From an uncultured Lachnospiraceae bacterium (GTDB lineage Bacteria > Bacillota > Clostridia > Lachnospirales > Lachnospiraceae), in assembly GCA_910584915.1 (NCBI GenBank), contig CAJUDM010000027.1, positions 5,564 through 69,563 on the forward strand: a DNA stretch of 64,000 bases, written 5' to 3'. The notes under the pieces are model-generated. The model made no database searches. It was not told the DNA's origin and saw nothing but the letters and a program-made list of their open reading frames with translations. A program made the translations under genes and the position numbers. Below are positions 14,703-23,576 of this stretch, one piece after another (position 1 is the stretch's first letter; each line of letters begins with the position of its first letter).

Positions 14703-17261
14703 TCAATCTCCGACCCTCATATACGTGATAAACCTGTTCCCGTTCTCCTCTAACATCGCAGTCCCGTCATTCATTCCCACTTTATAGACCGTCCCATCCA
14801 CCGGATCCATCACCACAATATTCAGTTCATTGAATCCAACGATCAGCAGGGCGCTCCCGTCCTCCAGTGTCGCCAGCACCGGAATATCCTGATTCGTATA
14901 GTACAGGATCGCATCCAGTTTACAGCCAGTCAGGTCAAGCACCCGGATATCCGGAATATTTTCCTGCAGGATTTCCACTATGGTCATACCACTGTCCAGC
15001 ATGTACTGCGTGCTGCGGTTTACGCCCTCAAATTCCAGCATGGTGTTTAAGCAGACCGCAAGTTCACTGGTCGTCTCATCCGCCATCTCTCCGCCGGTGA
15101 TCTTCATGATCTGGTTCCTCGTCACGCGGTTTCCCCTGTACCAGACATAATTTCCGGTGTCATCCGTCACGACGCCTGCCGCGTCATAAGCGGCATTGAC
15201 CGCAGCCGCCTCCTCCGTATACACACCCGTCAGCCCGTGGATCGTGTACACAAAAAATCTCTTCATGCCTTCCGTCTGTTCGGGCAGCAAAATCTGATTT
15301 TCTCCCTCAAACAGAACTTCCCTCGGTGTCAGAAGCTGCAATGTGTCCGTATTGATATCGCTTTTCACCGCAATCTGGGTCAGCGTCTCCATCACATCCA
15401 CGACTATGGTCTCCACCAGGTTCTTCCCGATATCCTCCTTCTTGCTGTACATGATCTGGTCATTGTCCGCTTCCACATACACCAGCTCGCCGCTCACCTC
15501 ATCCACTTCCTTTTTTACACGGTAAAGCATGATCTGGTTTTCCTCCACACCGCAGGATATGACATACATGTCAGGTGCGGAATATTCTTTCAGCACATTT
15601 TCCATTTCATCCTGTATGCGCACCGTGTGCATCGGAAAAAAGATCCTGCCGGAGTTGTCTATCGCGACATCCTGCCTGTCGGCAATGCCATAGATCAGGT
15701 CATCCCCCATAAACCCGAGAGGCTGCACATACTCCCCATGCTCCGACTCTATCGTCATCCGCCTTCCGCTCATCAGGTTCATGAACTGCATAGACTGCGC
15801 CCCATACCCGTCGCCGCTCTCCACCCACGCGAGCATCTTTCCGTTCTCGGAAACTCTGAAGCTTTCTTCGCTCAGGCCGGTCGCGATCACGCGGCACTGT
15901 CTCGAGGAGAGATTCATCTCATAGACCGCACTGTCCACCATCATATAAAATCTGCCGTTATTTCCCGCAAAGGAAAGCTTGTTCATATCCTGCCCTAGCA
16001 GTTCAGGAGATTTCGTGTAGGGGATAAAGACCAGTTCCTCTATCGTATTCTGGCTGCTGTTATAGTAATTTACCTGTACACCATTGTCCCCCTCGTGGTG
16101 CCCCCTGTTCATATAACCGTACACGACAAACTGCACATTCCCGGCCTCATCCACATTTAACACTTTGATCCTGTGTTCATCGTATACCGTGCGCCTGTCA
16201 TGGTTTTCCTCATTCTGAAAACTGAACAAAAGTGCCAGCCTGTTGTCCGCCACATTGTAGGAAAACAGCCTGTTCCCCACCACAAAGGCAAAAATATTAC
16301 CGCCGTCACACTCAGTCAGTTCAACCTGTCCTGCCCTCTGAATCCCCAGAGATATCTTGTTTCCGTTGTAAATGCTCTTTTTCTCATCGAAAAGCTGATG
16401 CATCTCCCGCTCAAAATCGAGCAGATAGATACGGTCACTGGTATAACGTATCCTGTAATACTCCGTCACAAGATAGTTCTCCCGCCTGTCCTCATAAGGG
16501 ATCTCCAGTTCATAATGTACCTGAAAAGAGGCGGTCTGAGGCATCATTTCCTTGATATCAACAACGGCATCAGATACCCTCTCCACGGCAAGATCCCCCC
16601 AGGTCACCTGGCTCCAGCTGCTGTGGATGTCCACCCTGCTGAAGGAACTGTTGTCGCCGTCCCTGCTGGATTCCAGATACATGGAGAGGTTCTCCTCCAC
16701 GTTCGCTTTATCAAAGGTATCTTCATGGAACTTTCTGATAAAGTCCACCTTCTCCCAGACATGGTAATCCTCCCCCAGCAAAAGCCTTGTATAATATCTG
16801 ACATCCCGCCCGGACTCGAGGCGCAGGCAGATGATAAGGTTATACTCTTTCCCCTTTTCCAACAGATCTTTTACAGTAAAATCAGCTGTCAGCAGGCTCT
16901 CTGTCTCCTCAAAATCCGTGACCTCAGTCTCCTCGATCAGACGGCTCCCATCGCTGCTTCTGACCTGATAGGAGACTGACTCGATGCCTGTCCCGAATTT
17001 TTCCACAGTGATCCCCAGATCCCTCCCATTCTCAAGCGGCGTGATCGTGTCACGCATATACGCCGCCTCCATTTCCCTGCGGTATCCGTGAAGGCAGTTC
17101 ACCAGTTCTCCCGACACATTCATATAGACAAGCGGATAAGACGCCGGAGCCATCTCCGCCGTCATATCCGTATTTCCCAGATTCATCACTGTCTCAAAAA
17201 GGAATAATGCTGCAAACAACACTACTCCAAAGAAAATCCCCTTTAAAACCGACTTTTTCAT
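14703..17261 (-). CDS. Large secreted/membrane-anchored protein with degenerate C39-like C-terminal domain
   Basis: An 852-residue protein of unknown function. One hydrophobic N-terminal segment (about residues 6-25, LKGIFFGVVLFAALFLFETV) acts as signal anchor. The middle (about 150-650) is strand-rich with repeated units such as GNIFAFVVGNRLFSYNVADN and GRFYMMVDSAVYEMNLSSRQ, consistent with a beta-propeller. The last 100 residues (YTNQDIPVLATLEDGSALLI, VGFNELNIVVMDPVDG) resemble the end of a C39-like peptidase fold, but Ser stands where the catalytic His is expected, and no CGxxSL-type cysteine motif is seen. The ATG at 17261 is chosen since it begins the signal anchor. It lies downstream of the small gene at 17338-17742 on the same strand. 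Confidence 0.7.
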   Translation of the reverse strand: MKKSVLKGIFFGVVLFAALFLFETVMNLGNTDMTAEMAPASYPLVYMNVSGELVNCLHGYRREMEAAYMRDTITPLENGRDLGITVEKFGTGIESVSYQVRSSDGSRLIEETEVTDFEETESLLTADFTVKDLLEKGKEYNLIICLRLESGRDVRYYTRLLLGEDYHVWEKVDFIRKFHEDTFDKANVEENLSMYLESSRDGDNSSFSRVDIHSSWSQVTWGDLAVERVSDAVVDIKEMMPQTASFQVHYELEIPYEDRRENYLVTEYYRIRYTSDRIYLLDFEREMHQLFDEKKSIYNGNKISLGIQRAGQVELTECDGGNIFAFVVGNRLFSYNVADNRLALLFSFQNEENHDRRTVYDEHRIKVLNVDEAGNVQFVVYGYMNRGHHEGDNGVQVNYYNSSQNTIEELVFIPYTKSPELLGQDMNKLSFAGNNGRFYMMVDSAVYEMNLSSRQCRVIATGLSEESFRVSENGKMLAWVESGDGYGAQSMQFMNLMSGRRMTIESEHGEYVQPLGFMGDDLIYGIADRQDVAIDNSGRIFFPMHTVRIQDEMENVLKEYSAPDMYVISCGVEENQIMLYRVKKEVDEVSGELVYVEADNDQIMYSKKEDIGKNLVETIVVDVMETLTQIAVKSDINTDTLQLLTPREVLFEGENQILLPEQTEGMKRFFVYTIHGLTGVYTEEAAAVNAAYDAAGVVTDDTGNYVWYRGNRVTRNQIMKITGGEMADETTSELAVCLNTMLEFEGVNRSTQYMLDSGMTIVEILQENIPDIRVLDLTGCKLDAILYYTNQDIPVLATLEDGSALLIVGFNELNIVVMDPVDGTVYKVGMNDGTAMLEENGNRFITYMRVGD

Positions 17262-17337
17262 CCAAACTCCTATTATAAAACATCTATCGGAGGGAAATTT
17301 CATTTCCCTCCCGGCGTCCGTACATACATATTATATT

Positions 17338-17742
17338 CTACCTGTATTTCCCCAAAACCTCAACCGGTTTTATCCCGTTTTTATGTGTATGCCGTCTTTT
17401 ATACACCTCATAATATAACAAAATCTGCACCATTTCCTCTATCCACGCCCACTTTTCCGCAGAAATCGCTTCACCGGCATCCTGTGCCTCCCGCTTCAGT
17501 ACTGCGACAACGCTCTGACAGAGCCTATACATCTGCCATCTGCAGGGAAACTCATCGTAGATCAGGCTGCCCTCATAATCTATGGTATCCAATATCGCCG
17601 CGATTTTTCTCTGGTATTTTTTTGCATCCGCCGGGTAGAGCTGCTGCATATATTCCAGGTCCCGCATCATAGCTTCCTCCTCCTGACCGCTCAGGGGAAG
17701 CGGATAGATCATATAGAAAGGTAAAATATTTTCTTTTGGCAT
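17338..17742 (-). CDS. Conserved hypothetical protein
   Basis: I do not recognise a family. The 134-residue protein is helical and soluble, with a proline-rich start (MPKENILPFYMIYPLPL), an acidic EEEAMMRDLEYMQQLYPADA segment, the pair LIYDEFPCRWQMYRLCQ and a helical second half. It begins just after the ATP synthase terminator and is followed 76 bases later by the large secreted protein, so the two may be one transcription unit. Confidence 0.6.
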   Translation of the reverse strand: MPKENILPFYMIYPLPLSGQEEEAMMRDLEYMQQLYPADAKKYQRKIAAILDTIDYEGSLIYDEFPCRWQMYRLCQSVVAVLKREAQDAGEAISAEKWAWIEEMVQILLYYEVYKRRHTHKNGIKPVEVLGKYR

Positions 17743-17744
17743 AA

Positions 17745-17788
17745 CAAAACACCTCTGCTGCTTTATTTTAGCATATGCAGCAAAGGTG
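17745..17788 (-). terminator. Rho-independent terminator of the ATP synthase operon
   Basis: A 12-bp stem (CACCTCTGCTGC with GCAGCAAAGGTG, one G-U pair on the minus strand) with a 15-base loop is followed on the minus strand by TTTTGTT. It lies between atpC and the next gene. Confidence 0.85.
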
Positions 17789-17796
17789 CTTTTCGT

Positions 17797-18201
17797 TCAT
17801 TTCAAAACTTCAATTCTTGTAAGGGCACGCCGCAGCGCAACCTCCGCCCTCGCGGTATCCAACTCCGGCTTTTTCTCGCGCAGCCTCTCTTCCGCTCTTT
17901 CCTTCGCCTCCTGCGCCCTGCTCTCGTCGATCTCCTCCGGCCATTCAATGATCTCCGCCAGGATCGTCACCTGGTGCTGCAAGATCTCCGCAAAGCCCGC
18001 ATGGAGCGCGGCATGCTTCTCTCCCGCTTCCTCCGTGATCGTAAGCACACCCGGCTTAACGATGACCGTCATCGGAATATGCCCCGGCAATACGCCAATC
18101 TCGCCCTCGACAGTGTTGAATTCCACCATCCTTACAGAACCTTCATAAAAGGTTCTCTCAGGGGTTATAATTTTCAGTGTAAAATCGTTTGTCTCCGCCA
18201 T
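17797..18201 (-). CDS. atpC: ATP synthase F1 subunit epsilon
   Basis: A 134-residue protein with the N-terminal beta-sandwich (FTLKIITPERTFYEGSVRMV, VEGEIGVLPGHIPMTV) and the C-terminal helical hairpin (RAQEAKERAEERLREKKPEL, RAEVALRRALTRIEVLK). It forms part of the central stalk and can inhibit ATP hydrolysis. It is the last gene of the operon, 12 bases after atpD. Confidence 0.96.
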   Translation of the reverse strand: MAETNDFTLKIITPERTFYEGSVRMVEFNTVEGEIGVLPGHIPMTVIVKPGVLTITEEAGEKHAALHAGFAEILQHQVTILAEIIEWPEEIDESRAQEAKERAEERLREKKPELDTARAEVALRRALTRIEVLK

Positions 18202-18212
18202 ACGCTCACCCC

Positions 18213-19601
18213 TTATTTCACACGGGCCAGTACATCATCGATCGTACCCGCATTCAGGAAATAACTCTCCGGAATGTCGTCATGCTTCCCTTCCAGAATC
18301 TCCTTAAAGCCGCGTACCGTCTCACTGATAGGAACATATTTCCCGTCATACCCGGTAAACTGCTCTGCCACATAGAAAGGCTGAGACAAAAATCTCTGTA
18401 CCCTTCTCGCCCTGGAAACGACCAGTTTATCCTCCTCGGAAAGTTCATCCATACCAAGGATCGCGATAATATCCTGCAATTCTTTATATCTCTGCAGGAT
18501 CTCCTGCACGCTTCTCGCCACATTATAATGTTCCTCGCCCAGGATTCTCGGATCAAGGATCCTGGAAGTGGACTCAAGCGGATCCACCGCCGGATAGATA
18601 CCGAGTTCCACAATGGAACGGGACAGTACCGTTGTCGCGTCCAGATGCGCAAATGTCGTTGCCGGAGCCGGATCAGTCAGATCATCCGCAGGCACATAGA
18701 CTGCCTGAACCGATGTGATGGAACCGTCCTTTGTGGATGTGATCCTCTCCTGCAGTGCCCCCATCTCCGTCTGCAGCGTGGGCTGATAACCTACCGCCGA
18801 AGGCATACGCCCGAGCAGTGCGGACACTTCGGAACCTGCCTGTGTAAAACGGAAGATATTGTCGATAAACAGCAGCACATCCTTACCGCCCTTGTCACGG
18901 AAATATTCCGCCATCGTAAGCCCTGTCAGGCCCACCCTCATTCTTGCCCCGGGGGGCTCATTCATCTGTCCAAACACCATCGTTGTCTTATCGATAACGC
19001 CGGATTCTTTCATCTCATAGTAAAGGTCGTTTCCTTCCCTTGTCCTCTCTCCAACGCCCGTAAATACGGAATATCCGCCGTGTTCCGTAGCGATATTACG
19101 GATCAGTTCCTGAATCAGCACCGTTTTTCCTACGCCGGCACCGCCGAACAGCCCGATCTTACCACCCTTCTGATAAGGACACAGAAGGTCGACCACCTTG
19201 ATACCCGTCTCCAGCAATTCCTGCTGGGTGGACTGCTCTGAAAATTCAGGTGCAGCCCTGTGGATCGGTGTATATTCCACCTCTGTCGGCGCAGGCTGAT
19301 TATCGATCGGTTCGCCGAGTACGTTAAACATACGTCCCAGCGTATTTTCACCCACCGGCACGGTGATCGGAGCGCCTGTAGCCTCCGCGTCCATACCTCT
19401 CACCAGACCGTCCGTAGGCCCCATGGCGATACATCTGACTGTGTCATCGCCCAGGTGCTGTGATACTTCCACCACCAGCTTTCCCTCTTTCAAAGGAATC
19501 CTGATCGCTTCGTTGATTTCCGGAAGTTTTCCTTCCGTAAACTTGATATCCAGAACGGCGCCGATAATCTGGGTAATCTTACCTATATTCTTATCTGCCA
19601 T
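18213..19601 (-). CDS. atpD: ATP synthase F1 subunit beta
   Basis: The 462-residue catalytic subunit. It starts MADKNIGKITQIIGAVLDIK after AGAAAGGAAACAAAG. The P-loop is GGAGVGKTVLIQELI, the catalytic Glu lies in VGERTREGNDLYYEMKESG, the family signature is PAVDPLESTSRIL, and the DELSEEDKLVV (DELSEED) lever is intact. Length and motifs show a functional enzyme. It sits between atpG and atpC. Confidence 0.98.
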   Translation of the reverse strand: MADKNIGKITQIIGAVLDIKFTEGKLPEINEAIRIPLKEGKLVVEVSQHLGDDTVRCIAMGPTDGLVRGMDAEATGAPITVPVGENTLGRMFNVLGEPIDNQPAPTEVEYTPIHRAAPEFSEQSTQQELLETGIKVVDLLCPYQKGGKIGLFGGAGVGKTVLIQELIRNIATEHGGYSVFTGVGERTREGNDLYYEMKESGVIDKTTMVFGQMNEPPGARMRVGLTGLTMAEYFRDKGGKDVLLFIDNIFRFTQAGSEVSALLGRMPSAVGYQPTLQTEMGALQERITSTKDGSITSVQAVYVPADDLTDPAPATTFAHLDATTVLSRSIVELGIYPAVDPLESTSRILDPRILGEEHYNVARSVQEILQRYKELQDIIAILGMDELSEEDKLVVSRARRVQRFLSQPFYVAEQFTGYDGKYVPISETVRGFKEILEGKHDDIPESYFLNAGTIDDVLARVK

Positions 19602-19635
19602 CTTTGTTTCCTTTCTTCTGCAATGCGGAATATTA

Positions 19636-20523
19636 CTAGGAAATCGCTTCCGCACCCGCAATGATTTCTGTTAATTCCTGTGTAATGGAACCCTGACGGG
19701 CTCTGTTATACTGTAACGTCAGGTTACTGATCATTTCCTCAGCATTGCTCGTCGCCGAATCCATCGCCTGCATTCTGGCTCCGTTTTCACTTGCCACCGC
19801 TTCCACCAGCGCCCCGTAGATCAGGCTGGTGATATATTTGGGGATCAGAAGGTCAAGCGCCTCCTCATCCTTCGGTTCGAAGTTCATCGGAATGGAAAGC
19901 TTTTTCTCCCCATCCTGCACATCCTTTTCCACGGCTTCCGCCTGCTCTGCTCCCCCCGCCTCGACCGGCAGAAGTTTCATAAGCTTCGGCACATGGACCA
20001 CCGTATTTTTAAACCAGGTGTAGGCGAGATAAATCTCTCCGATATCACCTGTCGCAAACTCCTCAAGAAGTTTTTTGGAAAGCTGCATCGCATCGGCATA
20101 GGCGGGCTCCTCGATAATATCGGAGCCGTCCCAGGCGATATGATAGCCATATCTGCTCAGGGAATCCTTTCCCTTTTTCCCGATGCTGTATATCTCCAGA
20201 TCCTCCTTTTTCAGGTCTCCCCTTGTGATCAATTTGACAACATTGGAGTTATACCCGCCCGCAAGCCCTCTGTTGGAGGTGATGACGATGACCGCTTTCT
20301 TCGTGGAGTCGCCGGGATGCAGATAGCGATGCTGCATCCCGCCGGTCTTTTTCAGAATACTGTTCACGGTCTCATACATGCAGTCAAAGTAGGTCTTGGA
20401 CTGTTCTGCGCGCTGCTTTGCCCTCTGCAGCTTTACGGTGGAAACGAGCTTCATGGCTTTGGTTATCTGCTGAGTACTCTGGATACTGCCTTTACGTCTT
20501 TTTATGTCTCTCATAGAGGCCAT
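19636..20523 (-). CDS. atpG: ATP synthase F1 subunit gamma
   Basis: The 295-residue central-stalk rotor. It has MASMRDIKRRKGSIQSTQQI-type N-terminal helix and the C-terminal signature ARMQAMDSATSNAEEMISNL, with the final helix YNRARQGSITQELTEIIAGA. The ATG at 20523 follows AAAGGTGACGGTT; a GTG nine bases upstream is a possible alternative. The middle includes a slightly extended loop (VEAGGAEQAEAVEKDVQDGE) compared with the shortest gamma subunits. Confidence 0.96.
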   Translation of the reverse strand: MASMRDIKRRKGSIQSTQQITKAMKLVSTVKLQRAKQRAEQSKTYFDCMYETVNSILKKTGGMQHRYLHPGDSTKKAVIVITSNRGLAGGYNSNVVKLITRGDLKKEDLEIYSIGKKGKDSLSRYGYHIAWDGSDIIEEPAYADAMQLSKKLLEEFATGDIGEIYLAYTWFKNTVVHVPKLMKLLPVEAGGAEQAEAVEKDVQDGEKKLSIPMNFEPKDEEALDLLIPKYITSLIYGALVEAVASENGARMQAMDSATSNAEEMISNLTLQYNRARQGSITQELTEIIAGAEAIS

Positions 20524-20551
20524 AACCGTCACCTTTTACCTTTCAAACCGT

Positions 20552-22057
20552 CTACGCGAATGTCTTCTTAAACTCTTCAATCGCGGCTTTCAGCTTTGTT
20601 TCCGTCTCCTCGGAGATCACTTTCTCCTCCGCAATGTTCCCCGGGATCTCAGGGTACTTTGTATCCAGGAATTCAAATAACTCCCGCTCAAACCTGGTGA
20701 TATCAGCCACCGGAATATCCAACAGATACTTATTTGTCACCACATAGATGATGATGACCTGGTACTGCACCGGCATGGGCTGGTACTGAGGCTGTTTCAG
20801 GACTTCCTTGATCCTCTCACCCTGTGCCAGCTTTTCCTTGGTATCGGCATCCAGTTCCGAACCGAACTGGGAGAATGCCGCCAGTTCCCTGTACTGCGCC
20901 AGTTCCACACGGATAGGCGCCGCGATCTTTTTCATCGCCTTGATCTGTGCAGCGCCGCCCACACGGGATACGGAAAGGCCTGCATTTACCGCCGGGCGGA
21001 AACCGGAATTGAACATTTCCGTCTCCAGATAAATCTGCCCGTCTGTAATGGAAATAACATTGGTCGGGATATAAGCCGAAACGTCGCCTGCCTGCGTCTC
21101 GATGATCGGAAGCGCTGTCAGGGATCCGCCGCCGTATTCATCACTCATGTGCGCCGCCCTCTCAAGCAGCCTGGAGTGCAGATAGAACACATCGCCCGGA
21201 TACGCTTCACGCCCGGGGGGACGTCTCAGCAGCAGGGAGAGTGTACGGTAAGCCGTCGCATGCTTACTCAGGTCATCATAGATGACAAGCACATCTTCAC
21301 CGTTCTCCATCCACTCTTCACCGATCGTGCAGCCCGCATAGGGCGCAATATACTGCAGGGGCGCCTGCTCGCTGGCTGTGGAAGCCACGACCGTTGTATA
21401 TGCCATAGCACCGTACTCTTCCAGCGTCTTTACGATGGAAGCCACCGTAGATGCCTTCTGGCCGATCGCCACGTATATACATTTTACGCCCTGTCCTTTC
21501 TGGTTGATAATGGTATCTACCGCCAGCGCTGTCTTACCTGTCTGACGGTCACCGATGATCAGCTCACGCTGTCCCCGTCCGATCGGCACCATGGAGTCGA
21601 TCGCCTTGATACCGGTCTGCAGCGGTGTATCAACGGATTTTCTTGTAATAACGCCGGATGCCACTCTTTCGATCTGGCGGTATTTATCTGTCCGGATAGG
21701 TCCTTTTTCATCAATCGGCTGACCAAGAGCATTCACGACACGTCCCAGCATGCAGTCGCCCACCGGCACTTCCACAACCCTTCCGGTAGTCTTGACGGTA
21801 TCGCCCTCTTTGATATTTTTGGTATTTCCGAGAAGCACCGCGCCGACATTGTCTTCCTCCAGGTTCATCACCATGCCGTACACTTCACCGGGGAACTCAA
21901 GGAGCTCACCCTGCATCGCTTTTTCCAGGCCGTGAATACGGGCAATTCCGTCTGCTACCTGTATCACGGTTCCCACTTCGGATACTTCCAGCTCTGCCGC
22001 ATATCTCTTAATCTGATCCTTGATGACCGAACTTATCTCTTCTGGTCTTAAATTCAT
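20552..22057 (-). CDS. atpA: ATP synthase F1 subunit alpha
   Basis: At 501 residues it has the usual length. It begins MNLRPEEISSVIKDQIKRYA, with P-loop GDRQTGKTALAVDTI, signature PAVNAGLSVSRVGGAAQ and the C-terminal helical domain. It forms the hexamer with beta and holds the non-catalytic nucleotide sites. It lies between atpH and atpG in standard order. Confidence 0.98.
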   Translation of the reverse strand: MNLRPEEISSVIKDQIKRYAAELEVSEVGTVIQVADGIARIHGLEKAMQGELLEFPGEVYGMVMNLEEDNVGAVLLGNTKNIKEGDTVKTTGRVVEVPVGDCMLGRVVNALGQPIDEKGPIRTDKYRQIERVASGVITRKSVDTPLQTGIKAIDSMVPIGRGQRELIIGDRQTGKTALAVDTIINQKGQGVKCIYVAIGQKASTVASIVKTLEEYGAMAYTTVVASTASEQAPLQYIAPYAGCTIGEEWMENGEDVLVIYDDLSKHATAYRTLSLLLRRPPGREAYPGDVFYLHSRLLERAAHMSDEYGGGSLTALPIIETQAGDVSAYIPTNVISITDGQIYLETEMFNSGFRPAVNAGLSVSRVGGAAQIKAMKKIAAPIRVELAQYRELAAFSQFGSELDADTKEKLAQGERIKEVLKQPQYQPMPVQYQVIIIYVVTNKYLLDIPVADITRFERELFEFLDTKYPEIPGNIAEEKVISEETETKLKAAIEEFKKTFA

Positions 22058-22080
22058 GAATCATACGCACCTTTCTTTTA

Positions 22081-22632
22081 TTAATTTTGAAGCTGTATTT
22101 TCAAAAGCTGCTGTTCCAACTGGTTCAGCTTTGTCCGAATACTGCTGTCTGCCACCCTGTCCCCGATCCTGATGACCACGCCGCCGATCAGTGTCTCATC
22201 AACCTGATAGTGCATCTCCATCTCCCGGAATGTGGTAGTCTCAAGCAGTTTTGCTTCAACCTGCTTTTTCTGCTCCTCCCGAAGAGGCAGGGCAGACGTC
22301 ACATAAGCTACTCCGATCCCTTTCAGTTTCTTTCCCTCATCCAGAAAATACTGCATGATCTCCCGGATCTGGCCGTATCGGTCTTTTTCCACGATCAGCC
22401 GTATAAATCCTGTCAGTTCATCGGATACTCTTCCTTTAAAAACAGTTTCTATCACCTGAAGCTTTTCTTCCTTCATGATCTTCGGATGCTTCATGATCTC
22501 CGAAAATTCCGGATTTTCCTCCAGCACCTTCAGCACAGCCTGAACCTCCTCAGTCAGTGCCTCCATCCTGTTTTCAGAAACAGCCAGCTCGAAAATCGCT
22601 TCTCCATAGGTCTTTGAAATTAACTTAGCCAT
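22081..22632 (-). CDS. atpH: ATP synthase F1 subunit delta
   Basis: A 183-residue protein linking the alpha subunits to the peripheral stalk. The start KLISKTYGEAIFELAVSENR and the segments VLEENPEFSEIMKHPKI and GVAYVTSALPLREEQKKQVE fit the OSCP/delta family, and the C-terminus IGGVVIRIGDRVADSSIRTK is the family signature. Its start overlaps the end of atpF by 13 bases, indicating translational coupling. Confidence 0.95.
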   Translation of the reverse strand: MAKLISKTYGEAIFELAVSENRMEALTEEVQAVLKVLEENPEFSEIMKHPKIMKEEKLQVIETVFKGRVSDELTGFIRLIVEKDRYGQIREIMQYFLDEGKKLKGIGVAYVTSALPLREEQKKQVEAKLLETTTFREMEMHYQVDETLIGGVVIRIGDRVADSSIRTKLNQLEQQLLKIQLQN

Positions 22633-23183
22633 GTATTTTCACCTATTTCCTTCAAAGTTTCTTCCACAAGACTGTCCTGAACGGAAACATCCACCGCGCT
22701 CTTTGTAACTTTTCCAGCCATCATCGCCGCAATGGAGATCATTTCCTTCTTCACATCATCAGCCGCTTTCCGTTTTTCCAGTTCAGCTTCGTTTTTCGCC
22801 TGCCTGATAATGGACGCAGCTTCTTTCTTCGCTTCCGCAATAATCCTGCTTTCATTGTCCAGAGCTTTCTTTCTGGCCTGCGTCAGAATTTCTTCCGCTT
22901 CTTTATCAATGTTTTTCAGCTTATCTTCATACTCCGCTTTCAATGCATCTGCGGATTCCATGCTCTCTTTGGCATCCTCGAGTTCGCCTTTGATCTTTTC
23001 CTGTCTCTTTTTCAGCATATCCCTCGCCGGATTAAACAGAAAATGGGATGCGATCAGAAACAGTGTGAACACCGCGATGATCATCAAAACCGCATCCTGC
23101 AAAAGCTGCCCTGTCAGATCGAAAAGATAGTCAAATCCTTCGCCGCTGAGCATCACAAGATTCGCATTCAGTAATGCGTTCAA
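22620..23183 (-). CDS. atpF: ATP synthase Fo subunit b
   Basis: The 187-residue peripheral-stalk subunit. One membrane helix at about residues 32-50 (LMIIAVFTLFLIASHFLFNP) is followed by a long charged coiled coil (MLKKRQEKIKGELEDAKES, ALKAEYEDKLKNIDKEAEEI, ARKKALDNESRIIAEAKKEA). A short extra N-terminal segment precedes the membrane helix. A strong intergenic stem-loop separates it from atpE. Confidence 0.95.
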   Translation of the reverse strand: MNALLNANLVMLSGEGFDYLFDLTGQLLQDAVLMIIAVFTLFLIASHFLFNPARDMLKKRQEKIKGELEDAKESMESADALKAEYEDKLKNIDKEAEEILTQARKKALDNESRIIAEAKKEAASIIRQAKNEAELEKRKAADDVKKEMISIAAMMAGKVTKSAVDVSVQDSLVEETLKEIGENTWLS

Positions 23184-23212
23184 CCTGTAAACCTCCTTTC
23201 TCCAAATTTAAC

Positions 23213-23252
23213 CCTTTAAAATTTTAAAGGCTTGCTGATGCCTTAAAATTTT
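23213..23252 (-). promoter_or_regulatory. Intercistronic stem-loop between atpE and atpF
   Basis: CCTTTAAAATTTTAAAGG is an 18-bp perfect palindrome at 23213-23230. It also pairs over an eight-base loop with GCCTTAAAATTTT to 23252, giving a 13-bp stem with one bulged A. On the mRNA it follows the atpE stop and lacks a following U tract, so it is more likely an RNA stabiliser or partial attenuator than a full terminator. Confidence 0.65.
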
Positions 23253-23270
23253 ATTCCCGGTTCTTGAGGC

Positions 23271-23528
23271 TTATTTTATGATAAGGGGCTTAACGAACAT
23301 TAACAACATGGCAACAAGCAGGCCGTAAAGTCCTGTGGTCTCTGCCACGGCCTGGCCCAGAAGCATTGTGGAAGTAATATCGGATTTAGCGCCCGGATTT
23401 CTTCCCACTGCCGCTGCCGCATGTCCTGCTGCAATACCCTGGCCGATACCAGGTCCGATACCTGCGATAACCGCAAGGCCTGCACCGATAGCTGAACAGC
23501 CTAAGATAAAATAATTGTTAAATTCCAT
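23271..23528 (-). CDS. atpE: ATP synthase Fo subunit c, with Na+-type binding residues
   Basis: The 85-residue ring subunit has two membrane helices. Helix 1 carries AGIGPGIGQGIAAGHAA and the loop is VGRNPGA. Helix 2 carries LLGQAVAETTGLYGLLVAM with the ion-binding Glu63. Gln30 in helix 1, Val61, Glu63, Thr64/Thr65 and Tyr68 match the set known from Na+-binding c subunits (Ilyobacter, Propionigenium, Acetobacterium), with the same 33-residue Gln-Glu spacing, so Na+ coupling is likely. Many c subunits are needed per enzyme, which fits the stem-loop found after this gene. Confidence 0.96.
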   Translation of the reverse strand: MEFNNYFILGCSAIGAGLAVIAGIGPGIGQGIAAGHAAAAVGRNPGAKSDITSTMLLGQAVAETTGLYGLLVAMLLMFVKPLIIK

Positions 23529-23576
23529 TTGTAGTTCCTCCTTTATATTTGGTAATAAATAAAAAATTAACGGTTT

